Shown: in pieces, positions 7,319-11,207 of the stretch
Numbering within the stretch: position 1 is the stretch's first letter
Layout of the letters: each line of letters starts with the position of its first letter
Origin: Symbiodinium natans
Taxonomy: Eukaryota > Sar > Dinophyceae > Suessiales > Symbiodiniaceae
Reading direction: 5' to 3'
Assembly (NCBI GenBank): GCA_905221605.1
Contig: CAJNDS010002083.1
Span: forward strand, 610,206 to 621,412
Length of the DNA: 11,207 nucleotides
Translations under genes and position numbers: made by a program
The notes under the pieces: model-generated
Told to the model about the DNA's origin: nothing
Database searches by the model: none
What the model saw: only the letters and a program-made list of their open reading frames with translations

Positions 7319-7366
7319 ACACACATGTACGCACACACATGTACGCACACACATACGCACACGTGT
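7319..7366. repeat. ACACACATGTACGC tandem repeat
   Basis: A 14-bp unit made of CA dinucleotides plus ATGTACGC occurs about three times, ending in CACACGTGTGCG. It contains the palindromes ACATGT and CACGTG. Open frames in this stretch on both strands are by-products. Confidence 0.75.
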
Positions 7367-7388
7367 GCGGACTACTGCAACAGACGGC

Positions 7389-10009
7389 CTCTTCTGCACT
7401 GCAGATGCCCAGCCCTCGGCGTGGTGTTTGTAGCAGATGTCGCACAAATCATAATCACAACCTGCGCCGAATGCAAACATCCCCACCAGTTTTTGACAGC
7501 GCGTTTTACGGTGTTTCGTATAGCCTGTATCTATTTGGTTCCGTCTCCAGATCACAGTCTCCCCCAAAACCAAAAAAGCCAAAGACAAATGGAAGACTAG
7601 TCCCCCAGGTCCGGGTCATAGCATCTCAAACTTTTGTTTTTGTTGGTTTTTGTTGTTGTTGAGTGAGTGAGGTTTTTGGTAACAAAAACCTAAACCCTAA
7701 AAAACACACAAGACATGGGAGACTAGTTCCCTATGTTCGGGTCATCGTGTCCCATGGCGTTGCATCTTCTTGTTTGGTTCGTTTTGTATTTAGTTTCTCG
7801 AACAACTGCTGCTACCAGCCTTATTCGACACACAGAACACATACATACATGATGTGGGTAGTTATTCTACCTCTTCTTTGCATTCCATAGGAGGAAAGCC
7901 TTTCAAACATTGGCATTTCTTGGGAACCCGGCTTACTTTTTGATTGTAATTCTCCTCACATTTTCCTAAGAAAATGCCCATGTTTGTGGGGCTTGCCTCC
8001 TATGGGATGCAAAGAATTAGTACCAAGTGGAACCGTTGGGAGGGCGTGGGTGGGCTTGTGGATGCTTGTGGTGAATCTTCATTTTGTTGCATCACTCCAT
8101 GCACGCGAGTTTTCCAAGTTCCCTACAAACAAAGGCATTTCCAACCCAGAATATCAAGAAATGATATTTGCTCACCGTACTATGCCCTCGAATACTTCTT
8201 CGTCCTGCGGCTTGAGGATTAAAATCCTTTCTTCTCGATTATCTGTACATCCTTTCTTGTCGTTTATCTGCATTTGAGATCCAATACATATTACCCTATA
8301 TAAATACATGACGTGGGTACTATTGTTCCTTTTCTTTGTGTTTCCATAGGGACAACGCCTACAAACATAGGCATTTCTTCGTCACGGCTCACACATAAAA
8401 GATTTTAGACACTGAGGCTTCCCTACAAGTATATCGAGTCCATCTCCCTAGGAGATAAACATACAAAATGCCTCTTTGTTCTGTCGGGGTTGGTCTTCAG
8501 GGGGGGGGGGGGGGGGGGGGGGCGTGACCGCATTCATCGGCGTGTATTACAACATATTTCCTAGCATTTCTAGTAGATTGTACGGTACTTCTTATACACA
8601 TGTTCATCATAAATTAGATATACATGTATTTATTTCTTCATATTTGTAATTATACTGATTCTTCTTTACTTTCCATTTATACTTATTTTTGATATTGTTG
8701 TGTATACGCCGTATGTATGTGTACGTTGTTTATATGTATGTAATTACACACTTTGTACTGCTTGTGAATCGCCGTTGCTGTTGGTAATTAGTGGTGGTGT
8801 GGGTGGTAAATGGTGTTGCTGATGCTGTTGTTGTTGATGATGATGGTGATGATGAAGTTGGTTCAGGTGGTGTCATTGGTGTGCTTTCGAGATTTTCCGC
8901 CTGCAGTCGTCGAGCCAGGCGTATCGTTCCACTGGCGTGCTTGAGTCTCATGAGGCTTGCATGGGCTTGCGGTCGATCCGAACTTCAGTCGAATTCATGC
9001 CAGATACGCATCCTCAGTCAACGCTCCGCACAAGTCACTGCAACGATTCCCAACCCCAAAATGTTCGCGAGTTCCTGAGGAATTTTCAGTAAACTGCCAT
9101 CTGCGCGTACAAGTGCATTCACAGCGAGCTGGGCCGATCACTGCATGAATCGTGTTGGGACTTGCTCGGACATCAGGCTTTGATTGTCCGAGCATCTGGG
9201 CCTTTCAGTGCGTGAATGCCGTGAGCTTCGATTTATGCGAAAGCAGGTTTGGAAAGAGATCGCCAAGTTACCAAGTCCGGTGAGGCAACATGGAAGTGCA
9301 GGAAACGGAACAGCGAAGATTCCCTGTAGCATCTTGCGACCGAGATGGGTCAACCCCCAAACCCCAAACCTGAAGCCCTAGCTTCTCAGGGTGAGCAGAG
9401 GGCCTCCTGCTTCGGTCCCGACTCGCAGGCCCCGCCAAAGATCCAGGGGGCATGCTTTCACCAATGCTCTTTGATGGTAGCAGTTCGGAGAATATGTGGT
9501 TCGGATCCCTTCCCCATCAACTCTACAGATGTGCTTCCTGTACTTCCCCGTCCTCCCGAAGACCCGGAAACATGTCGATCAGATTCGATCACTCCAGTGA
9601 ACGCTCTCAGCGCTTCCTTTCGATCTTTTGCTTCATAGAAAAGATTGAAATAGTTTGACATGCAACATGAGGAGGCAAGCAATGTGCTCGCCTTCATGGT
9701 CTGCCAAGATTGCAGCGAGGATCAGGGATGGCACATGTTGCGAGTCTCAAGGACGTGCCTCCTCCACATCGAGCAGCCGTGCCACGTCGCGAACACTCGT
9801 CGCATATGTGCCCAGTCTCGGTGTCCACTCCATTCCATCGCGGGGCAATCTGAACATGAATCTGGCCCTGGGCAACCGACTCGGGACCAGTCCTGCGACT
9901 GAGCGTCATTCAGTGGCAAGAAATGCGGCCATGAGCTCTCAATCTCCTGCCGCATGGCATGCCCTTTTGGGCAGTAGACCTCTCTCACACTGGTGCCATC
10001 TCCGTCTCC
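7389..10009 (-). CDS. ZZ-like zinc-finger protein, partial, split by a 2.3-kb intron
   Basis: Three exons are proposed on the minus strand. Exon one, about 10009-9947, includes EVYCPKGHAMRQ. Exon two, 9867-9762, includes IAPRWNGVDTETGHICDECS and RRGTAARCG. Exon three, 7461-7389, includes CDYDLCDICYKHHAEGW. Donors are GA at both junctions (CGGCAG|GAGATT and TGTGGAG|GAGGCA). Joining them gives CPKGH, CDEC, CGGC, DYDLC and DIC, followed by two histidines. That is the cysteine order of a ZZ-type or DC1-like zinc finger, normally a protein- or peptide-binding module. The DYDLC core is the strongest evidence. A GC donor four bases away would give C-x3-C instead. The 5' start, the end of the third exon and the rest of the protein are not resolved. 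The middle frame 9697-9458 competes with the long intron. Confidence 0.5.
7585..7752 (+). repeat. diverged direct repeat pair, spacing 126 bases
   Basis: Bases 7585-7626 and 7711-7752 align over 42 positions with shared blocks AGACTAGT and CGGGTCAT. Read in frame they give GRLVPQVRVIAS and GRLVPYVRVIVS, which shows the similarity but need not mean coding. GT-rich and poly-T sequence lies between them, with two telomere-like CCTAAA units at 7689-7702. Confidence 0.7.
7846..7921 (+). repeat. 75-base dispersed repeat, copy A
   Basis: Begins TACATGATGTGGGTA, contains TTCTTTGCATTCCATAGGAG and ends with TTGGCATTTCTT. It matches copy C (8305-8379) in the same direction and the inverted copy B (7968-8016). 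Confidence 0.8.
7968..8016 (-). repeat. 75-base dispersed repeat, copy B (inverted)
   Basis: CCTCCTATGGGATGCAAAGA here is the reverse complement of copy A with one mismatch, and AAAATGCCCATGTTTGTGG matches the GGCATTT end. A and B form a foldback with a loop of 46 bases (7922-7967). Confidence 0.8.
8122..8142 (+). repeat. 75-base dispersed repeat, fragment D
   Basis: CCTACAAACAAAGGCATTTCC matches the right end of copies A and C (CCTACAAACATAGGCATTTC in C). The left part is not recognisable. Confidence 0.55.
8224..8273 (+). repeat. 25-bp tandem pair
   Basis: Two adjacent 25-base units each begin ATCCTTTCTT and contain TATCTG. They agree at 21 of 25 positions. Confidence 0.75.
8305..8379 (+). 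repeat. 75-base dispersed repeat, copy C
   Basis: Begins TACATGACGTGGGTA, continues TTCTTTGTGTTTCCATAGGG and ends ACATAGGCATTTCTT. It is collinear with copy A, 459 bases to the left. No flanking duplication or coding capacity was seen. Confidence 0.8.
8500..8522 (+). repeat. homopolymer of 23 G
   Basis: An uninterrupted G run. It could form a G-quadruplex, and its length is likely to be inexact because such runs are hard to sequence. Confidence 0.95.
8523..8760. other. AT-rich non-coding stretch
   Basis: Markedly richer in A and T than the rest of the window, with many TATA, ACATGTAT and TATGTATG words and no sustained open frame. No gene seen. Confidence 0.6.
8790..8872 (+). repeat. GTG/GTT/GAT triplet tract
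   Basis: Imperfect runs of GTG, GTT and GAT triplets. They give a Val/Asp-rich frame on the plus strand and a Ser/Thr-rich frame on the minus strand. Both are products of the repeat and are not called as genes. Confidence 0.75.
9458..9697 (-). CDS. 79-residue open frame, possible exon (hypothetical)
   Basis: The frame starts with ATG three bases after an acceptor-like CTTGGCAG| and runs to TGA at 9458. It reads NYFNLFYEAKDRKEALRAFT early on, similar in feel to a TPR-type helix pair, then a Gly/Ser-rich stretch and TATIKEHW. Codon use is gene-like. It lies inside the long intron proposed for the zinc-finger gene on the same strand, so either this frame or that long intron is wrong, or it is an exon of an alternative transcript. 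The family was not recognised. Confidence 0.3.
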   Translation of the reverse strand: MKASTLLASSCCMSNYFNLFYEAKDRKEALRAFTGVIESDRHVSGSSGGRGSTGSTSVELMGKGSEPHILRTATIKEHW

Positions 10010-10064
10010 CTGCCAGCACAGCAGATGTGTCAGCACAGAGCACAAGTGCTGTTGCAGGAACTGC

Positions 10065-10160
10065 CTGCGGCTGGGTCCAGTAGGCCATAAACATCTCCAA
10101 CTCGGTGCCCTTCCGCGGTGACCACGCTCAGTGTCACAAGTGCAGGGCAGGCATTCTGGC
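10065..10160 (-). CDS. possible upstream exon of the zinc-finger gene
   Basis: Between GCCACAG| and CCGCAG|GCAG (GC donor) the minus strand reads QNACPALVTLSVVTAEGHRV then GDVYGLLDPAA. Both splice sites fit the AG|G pattern seen elsewhere in the window. Phase at its end (1) meets the next exon only if that exon begins at GAGAG|AGGTC, so the join is uncertain. The family was not recognised. Confidence 0.35.
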
Positions 10161-10256
10161 CTGTGGCACGTGACAGTCGTCTTCGATGATGCCTGCTCTC
10201 CGAAGAATGAAGATCATGAAATAGCATGAACGTCAATTCCCTTGAATCCTTTGACC

Positions 10257-10314
10257 ACATGAAATCACATGAAATCACATGAAATCACATGAAATCACAT
10301 GAAATGACATGAAG
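10257..10314 (+). repeat. 10-bp tandem repeat ACATGAAATC
   Basis: Four exact copies of ACATGAAATC are followed by ACATGAAATG and a partial ACATGAAG. Related CATGA words occur just upstream at 10215-10230 and at the far left end of the window. Confidence 0.9.
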
Positions 10315-10326
10315 ATGCTTTCTGCA

Positions 10327-10395
10327 GCAAGGAGGTGGCAAGGAGGTGGCAAGGAGGTGGCAAACGAGGGCAAACGAGGGCAAACCAGGGCAACC
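10327..10395 (+). repeat. 11-bp tandem repeat passing into a 10-bp repeat
   Basis: GCAAGGAGGTG occurs three times exactly, followed directly by GCAAACGAGG twice, GCAAACCAGG and GCAACC. The shared start GCAA suggests the 10-mer arose from the 11-mer by loss of one base and substitution. Confidence 0.9.
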
Positions 10396-10490
10396 TGTGT
10401 GCCTGCCTCGGAGCTCACCATCGTGCAGGAGCAAGCGTGTAATGCACTTGCCAGGCCTTGAGACCCGCACACATGAAGGCATATGACCAG

Positions 10491-11207
10491 TGTGTGTGTG
10501 GTGTTGGTGTGTTGGTGTGTTGGTGTGTTGGTGTGTTGGTGTGTTGGTGTGTTGGTGTGTTGGTGTGTTGGTGTGTTGGTGTGTTGGTGTGTTGGTGTGT
10601 TGGTGTGTTGGTGTGTTGGTGTGTTGGTGTGTTGGTGTGTTGGTGTGTTGGTGTGTTGGTGTGTTGGTGTGTTGGTGTGTTGGTGTGTTGGTGTGTTGGT
10701 GTGTTGGTGTGTTGGTGTGTTGGTGTGTTGGTGTGTTGGTGTGTTGGTGTGTTGGTGTGTTGGTGTGTTGGTGTGTAGGTGTGTTGGTGTGTTGGTGTGT
10801 TGGTGTGTTGGTGTGTTGGTGTGTTGGTGTGTTGGTGTGTTGGTGTGTTGGTGTGTTGGTGTGTTGGTGTGTTGGTGTGTTGGTGTGTTGGTGTGTTGGT
10901 GTGTTGGTGTGTTGGTGGGATGGTGTGTTGGTGTGTTGGTGTGTTGGTGTGTTGGTGTGTTGGTGTGTTGGTGTGTTGGTGTGCTGGTGTGTTGGTGTGT
11001 TGGTGTGTTGGTGTGTTGGTGTGTTGGTGTGTTGGTGTGTTGGTGTGTTGGTGTGTTGGTGTGTTGGTGTGTTGGTGTGTTGGTGTGTTGGTGTGTTGGT
11101 GTGTTGGTGTGTTGGTGTGTTGGTGTGTTGGTGTGTTGGTGTGTTGGTGGTTGGGGTGTTGGTGTGTTGGTGTGTTGTTGCGGTGCGTGTGTTGGGTGTT
11201 GGTGTGT
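10491..11207 (+). repeat. octamer minisatellite (TGGTGTGT)n, about 80 copies, reaching the window end
   Basis: A nearly perfect 8-bp array. It has rare changes at 10777 (T to A), 10918 and 10920, and 10984 (T to C), and becomes irregular from about 11147. The unit has no stop in any of the six frames, so long open frames here (period VLVCWCVG on the plus strand) are artefacts. The single A at 10777 creates the TAG that ends one of them. The G pairs every eight bases and strong G/T strand bias may favour unusual DNA structure. Confidence 0.97.

Larger units (their letters stand above)
7462..9761 (-). other. proposed 2300-base intron rich in repeats
   Basis: Between the two halves of the zinc finger lie the 126-base-spaced repeat pair, the 75-base dispersed repeats, a 25-bp tandem pair, a 23-base G run, an AT-rich stretch (8523-8760) and a GTT/GAT triplet tract. 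Apart from the weak frame at 9697-9458, no coding signal was found. Confidence 0.4.

Noticed and set aside
7235-7445. Extension of the DYDLC exon through the CA-rich repeat on the minus strand
   Set aside because: The reading becomes RTRVRMCVRTCVCVHVC, a translation of the ACACATGTACGC repeat; a splice before 7389 is more likely.
7689-7702. CCTAAACCCTAAAA as an interstitial telomere
   Set aside because: Only two units; too short to mean anything without other evidence.
8791-9078. Asp/Val-rich plus-strand frame
   Set aside because: It begins in a GTT/GAT triplet tract and has no domain after it.
9660-9902. Plus-strand frame MQHEEASNVLAFMVCQDC...
   Set aside because: Codon use is fair, but it is antisense to the better-supported zinc-finger exon and has no recognised domain.
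10458-10778. 106-residue plus-strand frame of repeating VLVCWCVG
   Set aside because: It is a by-product of an octamer repeat that has no stop codon in any frame.

Overview
This window looks like nuclear DNA of a dinoflagellate, most likely a Symbiodiniaceae-type genome. The reasons are as follows. Protein-like sequence appears only as short pieces of about 30 to 150 bases. The pieces join in frame across introns whose 5' ends are often GC or GA rather than GT, and which usually follow the pattern AG|G at both ends. All convincing pieces lie on the minus strand. The rest is rich in tandem and dispersed repeats. No bacterial, organellar or rRNA/tRNA features were seen. The organism call is inference from gene structure; no marker gene proves it.

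The best-supported gene is a gamma-class carbonic anhydrase-like protein (minus strand, 2653 down to 945). It was rebuilt from six exons whose splice phases all agree. The three zinc-ligand histidines and the catalytic Arg/Asp/Gln positions are kept. Its five introns use GC, GA, GC, GT and GC donors. Its N-terminal exon was not found.

Reading the minus strand from right to left, the layout is: an octamer minisatellite filling the right end (10491-11207); smaller tandem repeats (10257-10395); a gene with a ZZ-like zinc finger (exons around 10009-9762 and 7461-7389) split by an intron of about 2.3 kb full of repeats; loose exon candidates (7169-6929); two exons ending in natural stops (5883-5815 and 5682-5583); an uncharacterised gene starting at 5463 whose 848-base intron holds a degenerate repeat of about 170 bases; a small, acidic then coiled-coil protein of 106 residues (3716-3216); the carbonic anhydrase gene; and a lone exon near the left end (321-268).

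Nothing shows that the genes share a pathway. The head-to-tail order on one strand matches the unidirectional gene clusters known in dinoflagellates. The most interesting signals are the mixed GC/GA/GT introns flanked by short direct repeats (up to 6 bases), a 75-base repeat family with one inverted copy making a foldback, and the degenerate intronic repeat. Gene limits outside the carbonic anhydrase gene are tentative because GC-rich stretches are open in several frames.
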